The notes below the pieces were generated by a model. It saw only the letters and a list, made by a program, of their open reading frames with translations, did not search any database and was not told the DNA's origin. Position numbers and translations under genes: made by a program. A DNA stretch of 29,149 nt from Clostridium sp. (GTDB lineage Bacteria > Bacillota_A > Clostridia > Lachnospirales > Lachnospiraceae), in the NCBI GenBank assembly GCA_023666975.1, contig JAMPAW010000031.1, positions 1-29,149 of the forward strand, written 5' to 3'. This document shows, one piece after another, positions 8,363-15,315 of the stretch (position 1 is its first letter; every line of letters starts with the position of its first letter).

Positions 8363-8791
8363 ATGACATATTATGCGGTAATAGACACAAATGTATTTAT
8401 ATCTGCCCTTCTATCAAAACATAGTGATGCGGCAACAGTAAAAGTGTTACGGGCAGTCTTGGATGGCAGAATTGTGCCACTGTATCATAATGAGATTTTG
8501 GCTGAGTATGATGAAGTGCTTCATAGGGAGAAGTTTCATTTTAAAGAGAACTCTATACAGATGGTACTTACAGCGGTTAAAGAATTTGGCATAGAGGTTT
8601 TTCCACAGCCTACGGGAGAAATCTTTGTTGATATGGACGATTTGATATTTTATGAGGTGGCTATGGAAAAGCGGAATGATGATGCATATTTAGTGACAGG
8701 GAATCAGAAACATTATCCGATTAGGGAGTTTATTGTTACGCCAAATGAGATGATTAAATTGCTTGAAGGAAATTCTTGCAATAATCTTTGA
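8363..8791 (+). CDS. PIN-domain toxin (putative endoribonuclease)
   Basis: 142-residue PIN nuclease, the toxin of the pair. Acidic metal-site candidates are D8 in VIDTNVFISALL, E46 in NEILAEYDEVL, and the pair in NDDAYLVTGNQKHYP near the C-terminus, in the order expected for the family's four-acid site. VapC-like PIN toxins cleave tRNA or rRNA; the target here cannot be read. ATG 8363 is chosen for AGGGG (8350-8354) and its 4-bp spacing from the antitoxin stop. Confidence 0.87.
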   Translation: MTYYAVIDTNVFISALLSKHSDAATVKVLRAVLDGRIVPLYHNEILAEYDEVLHREKFHFKENSIQMVLTAVKEFGIEVFPQPTGEIFVDMDDLIFYEVAMEKRNDDAYLVTGNQKHYPIREFIVTPNEMIKLLEGNSCNNL

Positions 8792-8920
8792 AAAGGAAGT
8801 TTATTGGCAGAGAGGAAAATGCCGGTGGGATTGTTAGGCTGTTATCATGCAGTTTGAGATGTGCATCTTGAATAAACGGATGCAACCCGATTTGAACCAT
8901 ATTAAATTTTATTATATTAG

Positions 8921-9120
8921 TCATATTGCAAAAATACCAAGCAAAATTCTATGTTTTGAGCATAAATTTAAGGCAGCAATAGACAAAGAAACTTCATTCA
9001 GCTTCTTTCTAATAAATGCGAAATCTTTGATTTCATCTTCAGTAATTTTACCGTCTCTTGCAATCTGAATTAATCGACCCGTGAGTGGATTAATTTCATT
9101 TACACTTTTTGTTGCTTTTA
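8921..9120 (-). pseudogene. C-terminal remnant of a probable Xre-type regulator
   Basis: An open minus-strand frame just downstream of the SPFH gene reads KSVNEINPLTGRLIQIARDG, then KITEDEIKDFAFIRKKLNEV and SLSIAALNL before TGA at 8921. This resembles the C-terminal helical region of clostridial helix-turn-helix regulators (INPLTxRLIQIxxDGKI), from memory of that family. There is no start codon or DNA-binding half: the frame runs into the overlapping end of the SPFH gene. It is most simply the stump of a gene cut off when the neighbouring genes arrived. The rest of 8792-8920 shows nothing supported. Confidence 0.45.
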
Positions 9121-10482
9121 TGTAGTTGGTATAGGCGGAATCTCCGAAAACAAATCCCTTAATTCTTCAACCGTACCTGCTTTCGCCCACTCACTCATTC
9201 CGGCTCTCCATACCAAACTGTTTGCTGAAAATTGTCCTTCCACAATCATTTGCTGTAAAGTATTCCGGTCAAAAGGACCTGTCGCTTGCCCATTGACCGC
9301 AACATTATAGGTAACAGCCGGAACAGAAGGAGGAATTGTACCATGGTGCGGCATCTGGTTTATGCCGGACATCATATGATTCATCGAACCGGCAATATTT
9401 TGTCCGACAGCACCGCCAACCGCCATACTTGCCATCATAGCTGCCATGTTAAAGCCGGTCTCACCTCCACCGGAAAGATTGATATCACCAGCACCGTTTG
9501 CACCCATTTGCCCGAGTGCGTTAGCACCTGCGACACCGACCTCTGCCTGCTTTTCCACTTGAAATGCACTAATATTGGCAGACTGCGTTTGTTTGTGCTG
9601 GGCATACTGACCTTCTTCACGCTGAATACGAAGTGTTCCCTCATAATGTTCCGCTTCGATACGCTGTTTGGCAGCTATGTCTTTCAGCCTTACTTCCGTT
9701 TCGGCTTTTATGGTTGCCGTAGCAACATCTTTTGTGACCGCCATAAGCTGTCTGTAACCTTCACTGGTTTTGTCGATTTCAATTGCCCCAATATCAATTC
9801 CTGAGGTAACAACACCAAAACTGTCTTTCAATCTTCTGCCAAGCTCATATTCCAGCATTTCATTGATTTGAGCTGTCCTGCTCTCTATTTGGACTAACGG
9901 AATATTATGGGCAGCCGGAGCATTGGTAATAACATTTTTTACATAGCGGTTTACCGCATCACGAATCTGTTGTTGGAAATCATCCAGATCAAAAGTGCTA
10001 AGCCTATGTAATTTAATAAACTCCCTGTAATCGTTAATTTTAAAGCTGACCGTACCTCTGACGGCAATGGGAACCCCGAAATCCGCAAATCTTGGATCGT
10101 ATACATCAAAGAACGACACACCAAACCGTACCTGAATGATACGGGCAAGGTTGATAAAATAGATTTCCGCCTGAAAAGGAGTGCCGCCATCATAAGCCAT
10201 GCCGATAATGCTTGCAAGGACAGGAAAGTTTGCTGTCTGAATGGTCTGATCAAACGGACCGACAATAAAATCCTGCATCGTGCCGTCTTTTTGCTTATAA
10301 ACAAATACGGCAACCTCACCATCTTTTACCCGCAAAGAAGAACCCCAGCGGATGGCGTTTTCCCTATCATTGTTGTTTTGCTGCGAGCCAGCAGGGTGCC
10401 ATTTCCATATCAGGTAGGAGGGTTCGTCGCAGCGGATTACATCTATTAAACTATCATTCCTTTGTCTGTTAAATATTCCCAT
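9118..10482 (-). CDS. SPFH/band-7 protein with C-terminal GYF-like domain (YdjI-like)
   Basis: 454-residue cytoplasmic or membrane-associated scaffold. Domains: N-terminal leader (1-45), SPFH domain (about 46-245), charged helical segment (246-310), Gly/Met/Ala-rich linker (315-375), and a C-terminal GYF_2-type domain (about 391-445: YNVAVNGQATGPFDRNTLQQ, then SLVWRAGMSEWAKAG). This matches the 'virion core protein'/YdjI group; Bacillus YdjI works with a zinc-ribbon protein and a PspA homologue in membrane stress (established for that family). Start ATG 10482 has AGGAG just upstream, overlapping the stop region of the zinc-ribbon gene 11 bp before it. No PspA gene is present here. Confidence 0.85.
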   Translation of the reverse strand: MGIFNRQRNDSLIDVIRCDEPSYLIWKWHPAGSQQNNNDRENAIRWGSSLRVKDGEVAVFVYKQKDGTMQDFIVGPFDQTIQTANFPVLASIIGMAYDGGTPFQAEIYFINLARIIQVRFGVSFFDVYDPRFADFGVPIAVRGTVSFKINDYREFIKLHRLSTFDLDDFQQQIRDAVNRYVKNVITNAPAAHNIPLVQIESRTAQINEMLEYELGRRLKDSFGVVTSGIDIGAIEIDKTSEGYRQLMAVTKDVATATIKAETEVRLKDIAAKQRIEAEHYEGTLRIQREEGQYAQHKQTQSANISAFQVEKQAEVGVAGANALGQMGANGAGDINLSGGGETGFNMAAMMASMAVGGAVGQNIAGSMNHMMSGINQMPHHGTIPPSVPAVTYNVAVNGQATGPFDRNTLQQMIVEGQFSANSLVWRAGMSEWAKAGTVEELRDLFSEIPPIPTT

Positions 10483-10493
10483 AGTTTTATCTC

Positions 10494-12494
10494 CTAATCA
10501 CTAATTTCTATATAAATAGTATTACCTCTTTCGTATTCCACTATCACATGATAACCGCTTTCATTATCTGCATAATAATCATCATCCGTTTGTGACATAT
10601 TTTTATCAAATCCACTTTCTATGCAGCGATTTACATATTCGTCATAATCATCAATTGTTGTATTACCGATATATGCAATCAAGCACGAATCACTTGATGA
10701 AGAAATCTGTCCATAACTTGATTCTGGTGTTGGCAGCAAATTTGCGACTTCACTGTCCGGCCATTTTATATTTTTCATTTTCATCTTGTCGGATATTGTA
10801 ATATCCATTTCAGAATCAAAATGTGTAATTCTTATATTGTAACCCTCTTCATTAAATGCATCAAAAAGCGTTCCATCATTTTTGCAGTCAATTGTAAATC
10901 CTTGTTCCTTACACATGGATTTATAGTTTTCAAATCCAGAATCGGAAACAGAGTAATACTCTACAGAAAAATATGTTGAATTATTTGTAACCACCTTACC
11001 TTTTCCGCCTTCAATTTTGGGCATTAAGCAGCTCAATTCAGTATCTGGTATTTCTAACACTGTATTTGCAGATTTGATATCATCAGATGTAGCGTTTCTA
11101 ATTGATATAAAAAGGATAGGAGCAATAAGAAGAACACTACCAACAATCGCCTTAAACTTTATAATATTGTTAATTCTGTTTTCATCATCTTGAATTTCCT
11201 TATAACTGCTTTCTGCGATTTGGTCATTTGTAAACATTAAATCTGCTTTTTGCTTTAATTGTTCTGCTTTGGAACACCATAACCGCATCCAGTATGCTGA
11301 TTTACGGTCGACTTTTTCCTTCGATATAAAATCAATTTTTTCTTTAGCAAATACTAATGCATCTAAAATAGATTCCCTATCATTTGGAAATGAAAAATTC
11401 TCTATCAAAGTTGCCAGTTGTTTTTCCTCCTTTGTTAAGATTGGAGTAGTGTTTATTGTAATCAAAGGAACTATCAAATAAAGTATAAGTGGTATACAAA
11501 AGAAGTAGATATTAAAAATAACCCACCCTACTTTTTTTATTTTGCCCCACGACGACCACCCTGTTCTACCGCCTTTTTTACTATTTGTAATCATGGTTTC
11601 ATACATGTTAATCTGGTCAATAAAGCTTTTTAGTGTTGCTGACACCCTCTTGGAATTTAATTCGTGCCCACAAGCAGGGCATATTGCTGTGAAGCTTGTA
11701 ATTTCCTCGCCACATGAAGGGCATTTTTTAATATTTCCAATATACTCCTGGTGTCGTTGATTATTTTGTGCATATTGAATGATGTGTTGATTTGCTGCCC
11801 CACAATTTGAGCAAAATTTGGTTTCCGCTTGTAATTTACAGCCACAGCTAGAGCAGGAAAGGGTATCATTATTTGATGCCATGCTTTTACCTGGCTGCAA
11901 GGGTGGGATTTGCTGAGTGGTAACTGGTTTTTGCTGTTCAAATTTCGGTTGTGTTTTTACTGTATCAGATAGTTGTTTCGATAATTCGTTAAAACCTTGC
12001 ATAGCTACTTCAATAATGTTTTTATCTTTGTCTTGCATCGATTTATTGGCATTGCTCCATGTTTGGTCTTTACTTTTTCTACTTGACGAAAGCAAATCGT
12101 CTTTTTCTCTTGGTTCATCTACTATAGGATTTTCAGCTCCGGTAATTATCGTATTAATTGTATTAATCCATTCTGCTTCTTCTTGTTGTTCCCCAAAAGA
12201 AAAAAATTCCCGACGATTATTCTTGAATAAAAATTGAATAGCCTCTTCATACTCTGGGTGGTCAATTTTCCTTATTTGTGCTTTCCCGTTTATAACTTTA
12301 ATGGAGTCAAGCGAAATTTTATCAATCCTCTCTTCTGGTTTGCCAAATCGTCTGCTTCTCTCTTCATAAATACAGAAAAGATTTTTATTTGTTAAAATAA
12401 ATTCATCTAAGGTTACTTCTTTTGAACCATACCAAGCTACATCTGTTGTTTGCAGCAAAATGCCTTCATCAAAATCTAATTGTAAGTCAGCCAT
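10494..12494 (-). CDS. Zinc-ribbon membrane protein with duplicated C-terminal domain
   Basis: 666-residue protein. Domains in order: N-terminal ~115-residue globular domain resembling a PH-like fold; low-complexity linker (120-210); zinc ribbon 1 (C214, C217, C228, C231); zinc ribbon 2 (C258, C261, C272, C275); TM1 (about 322-346); charged helical region; TM2 (about 446-465); then two copies of a ~85-residue domain (about 487-568 and 584-664), sharing LLPxPxS...Y...C...GF...GY...I.I. ATG 12494 is chosen for AGGAGA seven bases upstream over an earlier in-frame start at 12536. The SPFH gene follows within 11 bp. Zinc-ribbon TM proteins accompany SPFH proteins in Bacillus ydj-type operons. Exact function unknown. 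Confidence 0.8.
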   Translation of the reverse strand: MADLQLDFDEGILLQTTDVAWYGSKEVTLDEFILTNKNLFCIYEERSRRFGKPEERIDKISLDSIKVINGKAQIRKIDHPEYEEAIQFLFKNNRREFFSFGEQQEEAEWINTINTIITGAENPIVDEPREKDDLLSSSRKSKDQTWSNANKSMQDKDKNIIEVAMQGFNELSKQLSDTVKTQPKFEQQKPVTTQQIPPLQPGKSMASNNDTLSCSSCGCKLQAETKFCSNCGAANQHIIQYAQNNQRHQEYIGNIKKCPSCGEEITSFTAICPACGHELNSKRVSATLKSFIDQINMYETMITNSKKGGRTGWSSWGKIKKVGWVIFNIYFFCIPLILYLIVPLITINTTPILTKEEKQLATLIENFSFPNDRESILDALVFAKEKIDFISKEKVDRKSAYWMRLWCSKAEQLKQKADLMFTNDQIAESSYKEIQDDENRINNIIKFKAIVGSVLLIAPILFISIRNATSDDIKSANTVLEIPDTELSCLMPKIEGGKGKVVTNNSTYFSVEYYSVSDSGFENYKSMCKEQGFTIDCKNDGTLFDAFNEEGYNIRITHFDSEMDITISDKMKMKNIKWPDSEVANLLPTPESSYGQISSSSDSCLIAYIGNTTIDDYDEYVNRCIESGFDKNMSQTDDDYYADNESGYHVIVEYERGNTIYIEISD

Positions 12495-12599
12495 GTCTGT
12501 TTCTCCTATTAAGTGTATTATTTGTAATTTACTCAACTTTTCTGGCGTAAATCATGAGACATATATCTTATGAAGAAGTGTTGCTTTTGAGCTTGTTTG

Positions 12600-12782
12600 T
12601 TACTTTGTTGTTTTTGTTTCAACAATAGTTCCATTTTTGTATTCCGTTCTGCTATATTTGTGTCTGCCGCCATCCGTATGAATCTTTAACACCTTTCTCT
12701 CAGTGGGTGTAACTCGCGCTGATAATTTATCACCAGGCTTATTTAATAATGCATTACCAAAAACTTCTAATATATTTTTCAT
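12600..12782 (-). CDS. Small hypothetical protein (60 aa)
   Basis: Strong AGGAGG precedes the ATG at an ideal distance, and the gene lies in line between the MerR gene and the zinc-ribbon gene on the same strand, which is why I accept it. The product is short, basic, has no membrane segment, and ends in a polar stretch (GGRHKYSRTEYKNGTIVE). No family recognised. It may be a small partner of the zinc-ribbon/SPFH set. The 105 bp between it and the zinc-ribbon gene hold no clear terminator. Confidence 0.65.
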   Translation of the reverse strand: MKNILEVFGNALLNKPGDKLSARVTPTERKVLKIHTDGGRHKYSRTEYKNGTIVETKTTK

Positions 12783-12862
12783 TTTGCTATCTTCCTCCTG
12801 AAATTAAATATTTTGCTTATACTGTATCGAAAGAGAAGTGCATTTTGCTGCCAGCCTTAACG

Positions 12863-13189
12863 TCAAAGCGTTTTAATCAGTTCATATATTTCTTTAATTG
12901 TTTTTTCGATATCCTCCTGTTTCCCCCTTAATTTTTTGATTTGCTTCTCAAGTATAGGCGTCAAGACATATTTCGGTTCATCGATGATGTCTGTAATTTC
13001 CTTTATGCTGAACCCCATTTGTTGAAACAACTTAATCCTCTTCATTCGTTCCTGCGAATGTTCATCATAAAGCAAATGACCGCGGTCATTTTTCCCTGAC
13101 CTGGAAATCAATCCTGCCTTCTCGTATCCCTGTATCGCACGCCTGGATATGCCAAAGGCATTATATATTTCACGTAATGTCATATCCAT
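12863..13189 (-). CDS. MerR-family transcriptional regulator
   Basis: 108-residue regulator with the MerR winged-helix: TLREIYNAFGISRRAIQGYE, then AGLISRSGKNDRGHLLYDE, a recognition region and the long dimer helix (about 75-108). There is no sizeable effector domain and no cysteine metal site, so it senses through protein contacts or a minimal pocket. ATG 13189 is chosen because AGGAGA lies nine bases upstream; the frame's ATG at 13210 has none. A perfect 7-1-7 palindrome upstream (13225-13239) is a likely operator. It reads toward the 60-aa, zinc-ribbon and SPFH genes, its likely targets (inference). Confidence 0.88.
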   Translation of the reverse strand: MDMTLREIYNAFGISRRAIQGYEKAGLISRSGKNDRGHLLYDEHSQERMKRIKLFQQMGFSIKEITDIIDEPKYVLTPILEKQIKKLRGKQEDIEKTIKEIYELIKTL

Positions 13190-13224
13190 ATTCACATCTC
13201 TCCTCATCATTTATAGACTAAAAT

Positions 13225-13239
13225 TGCACGTTACGTGCA
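13225..13239. promoter_or_regulatory. Perfect palindrome, probable MerR operator
   Basis: TGCACGT-T-ACGTGCA, perfect 7-bp arms around one base. On the minus strand it directly follows TTGACT (a -35-like box at about 13238-13243), and TATAAA lies further on at 13210-13215, a spacing longer than 17 bp. A palindrome between -35 and -10 with an overlong spacer is the usual MerR layout. Confidence 0.55.
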
Positions 13240-13274
13240 GTCAACAGTTTTTAAAATGCTTTGATGGCGACAGC

Positions 13275-13310
13275 AACAAAAAACACTTCTTTTAAAGGAA
13301 ATGTTTTTTG
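13275..13310. repeat. Long A/T-rich hairpin
   Basis: ACAAAAAACA (13275-13284) pairs perfectly with TGTTTTTTGT (13301-13310); the inner bases add five more weak pairs. It lies in the 313-bp gap between divergent genes, where no transcript is expected to end, so it is not an obvious terminator. It could be a structured leader, a protein site or a small mobile-element remnant. Confidence 0.4.
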
Positions 13311-13431
13311 TGCGAATTTCATTTTGAGCTATTTGAACGGACAATATCGTGAATGGGTATAGAAAAATTGATAACGGTATGTTAAAATCGTAAGCACAGG
13401 AAACGGATAGGGTTTGAAGATTTCATTTAGA

Positions 13432-13460
13432 TTGAATTGCCGGGAATTTTCAGTTAGAAT
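13432..13460 (+). promoter_or_regulatory. Promoter of the DUF4230 gene pair
   Basis: TTGAAT (13432-13437), 17-bp spacer, TAGAAT (13455-13460), 42 bp before the start codon at 13503. Confidence 0.5.
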
Positions 13461-13502
13461 GTTAAACAGCATTTAAATGATTAAATATCAGGGAGAACTG
13501 TA

Positions 13503-14174
13503 ATGAGCTTAGAAAATGATGATAAACATGCTGATAAAAAAGAACGTAAAATAGAAAAAAACAAAGTGAAAAAATCACACTTTGGCATGAAATTTGGAAT
13601 CGCAATAGCTATAGGAATAGTTATATTTATGATAAGATTGCTATATCCCGCCCCACATACCCCAAGCCTCACGACCGATCTTATCGAAGGCGAAGAAGGA
13701 AAAGTTTCCACGATTAGTGCGGCGACATTGGAAAAAGTCTTTGATCTCAGTGAATTATCAACAGCAGATTATACTTACAATGCCATTGCAACGGCATATG
13801 ATGAGGGCGGAACCACCGTAAAATATTATGTTGCCTATGAGGGAATCGTAAAAGCGGGCATTGACTTCAGGCAAATTAAATTTGACATTCATGAAGAGGA
13901 AAAAGTGATTAACATCACCATTCCTGAGGTTGCGTTTACGGAGAAGACCGTTTCACCCGGCACATTAGAATACATATTTAAAGATAAGAAAAGTGAAACA
14001 GAAAACGTGTATCAGGAAGCATTTGAATTGTGTAAAAAGGATTTAGCCGAGAGAACAGATAAGGAAGAGGACCTTTTGCAGCTGGCAAGAGAAAATGCGG
14101 CTGCCGTGGTCGAGGCACTCGTAACGCCGTGGGTAGAGCAGATTGATAATGAATATACTGTAGAAATTCAATAG
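13503..14174 (+). CDS. DUF4230-family membrane-anchored protein
   Basis: 223 residues: a lysine-rich cytosolic N-terminus (1-28), one membrane anchor (about 29-47), and an extracytoplasmic domain. The core YYVAYEGIVKAGIDFRQIKF, then VINITIPEVAF, and a C-terminal helix rich in Ala/Glu match DUF4230, a family of unknown function. Start ATG 13503 has AGGGAGA upstream. A paralogue follows after 13 bp. The rich basic N-terminus suggests the domain sits outside the cell. No function is known for the family; tandem copies with different anchors are notable. Confidence 0.8.
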   Translation: MSLENDDKHADKKERKIEKNKVKKSHFGMKFGIAIAIGIVIFMIRLLYPAPHTPSLTTDLIEGEEGKVSTISAATLEKVFDLSELSTADYTYNAIATAYDEGGTTVKYYVAYEGIVKAGIDFRQIKFDIHEEEKVINITIPEVAFTEKTVSPGTLEYIFKDKKSETENVYQEAFELCKKDLAERTDKEEDLLQLARENAAAVVEALVTPWVEQIDNEYTVEIQ

Positions 14175-14187
14175 GGGAGCAATACAA

Positions 14188-14823
14188 ATGAGAAAAAAGA
14201 TAGTTCTATTTATAATGATGTGCACACTTTTGATTTCCATGTGTGCCTGCGCATATCAAGATGAAAATCAGCCGGTTAATACAGAAGAACCAGAAAATGT
14301 TTTGGAAACGGCAGAGAATCCGGCAGTTTGTCCGGACATATCTCAGATAAGGTCCATATGTAATCTCGCAACGCTTGAATGTTATTACCATAACGTAGCC
14401 AAATCCGTTAAGGAAAAGGGAGAAGGGTTATCGCATATCGGAGAAAAAGAGCGTGTTTTCTGGATTGAATACAGCGGGGTTGCCAAGTTTGGAGTTGATA
14501 TATCAAAAGTAAATATGGAAACAGACGGCGAGCGGGTTGTAATCACCATTCCAAAAGCGCAATTACTGGGATTGTCAAAATATTCCTTTACTGAGGATAG
14601 TTATATTTCATCAGACGACGGCATCAACAAAAACCCGATTACCGCAGAAAATCAAACAGAAGCAATTGCAGCTGCAGAAGAAGATATCAAGCAGTTATTT
14701 GCAAATGACGATGCGCTGCTTATGCGAGCACAGGATAACGCCAAAAAACTCATCGAAAATTATATCAAGCAATTGGGACAAATTTCAGAAGTTGATTATC
14801 AAATTGAATGGAATTACAATTGA
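14188..14823 (+). CDS. DUF4230-family lipoprotein
   Basis: 211 residues. The signal peptide ends in SMCAC, giving a probable lipobox cysteine at C21 (A at -1), so the domain is tethered outside by lipid rather than a TM helix. The core WIEYSGVAKFGVDISKVNM, VVITIPKAQLL and the C-terminal helical AQDNAKKLIENYIKQ align with the upstream gene, marking a tandem duplication that has diverged. AGGGGAG precedes the ATG. The 3' end overlaps the convergent GNAT gene by 10 bp with no terminator between. Confidence 0.8.
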   Translation: MRKKIVLFIMMCTLLISMCACAYQDENQPVNTEEPENVLETAENPAVCPDISQIRSICNLATLECYYHNVAKSVKEKGEGLSHIGEKERVFWIEYSGVAKFGVDISKVNMETDGERVVITIPKAQLLGLSKYSFTEDSYISSDDGINKNPITAENQTEAIAAAEEDIKQLFANDDALLMRAQDNAKKLIENYIKQLGQISEVDYQIEWNYN

Positions 14824-15266
14824 TATTGCATAAAATTCCCATTCTTCACAAACCCGAAATCCGCATACAGGAGTACGCCCATATCCGATGCTGTAATCTG
14901 AACCGTACCGCACCCATACTCTCTTGCCTCATTTACCACCCTCAATAACAGCTCTTTCGCAATGCCCATTCTGCGGTATTCCTGCGACGTAAACATACTC
15001 GAAAGCAAGCCTATCTTTCCGCTCGGACAGCGAAAATATGGTGGTTTTTCCACAAATGACATCCCGCTTGTACCGATAATCTGATCTTCGTCTACCGCAA
15101 GCCATGATACAAAGGTTCCGTCTGCCATATGCCGGCTGTAATAGTCATTTAACGCAGGCTTTAAGTCTATATCCTCCTTTGCACCCTCTTCCCGCAGCTG
15201 GTTGATTCTCATTTCAATAAAGGTATCTAAATCCTTTTGGGTTAATTTTCTATACTCGATTGACAT
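14814..15266 (-). CDS. GNAT-family N-acetyltransferase
   Basis: 150-residue acetyl-CoA-dependent N-acetyltransferase; substrate unknown. Motif A is visible as SSMFTSQEYRRMGIAKELL (acetyl-CoA loop RRMGIA) and the C-terminal ADFGFVKN is typical of motif B. ATG 15266 (MSIEYRKLTQ) is chosen because GGAGG lies seven bases upstream; ATG 15272 is only one base from it. The AAA-ATPase gene stops about 50 bp upstream on the same strand. Confidence 0.88.
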   Translation of the reverse strand: MSIEYRKLTQKDLDTFIEMRINQLREEGAKEDIDLKPALNDYYSRHMADGTFVSWLAVDEDQIIGTSGMSFVEKPPYFRCPSGKIGLLSSMFTSQEYRRMGIAKELLLRVVNEAREYGCGTVQITASDMGVLLYADFGFVKNGNFMQYQL

Positions 15267-15315
15267 GTTCATTCCTCCGATATTTTTTCTCAAACCGCAA
15301 CCCCTGCAAGCCACA

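Noticed and set aside
8792..8920. Region after the PIN toxin searched for a terminator
   Set aside because: Only a weak GCATC/GATGC pair around 8865-8885 with no T-run; not called.
8847..9068. Plus-strand frame of 73 codons
   Set aside because: It is antisense to the regulator stump at 8921-9120, which has clearer protein similarity, and it has no ribosome site.
12540..12599. Gap before the 60-aa gene end searched for a terminator or extra gene
   Set aside because: No stem with T-run and no ribosome site; left as a spacer.
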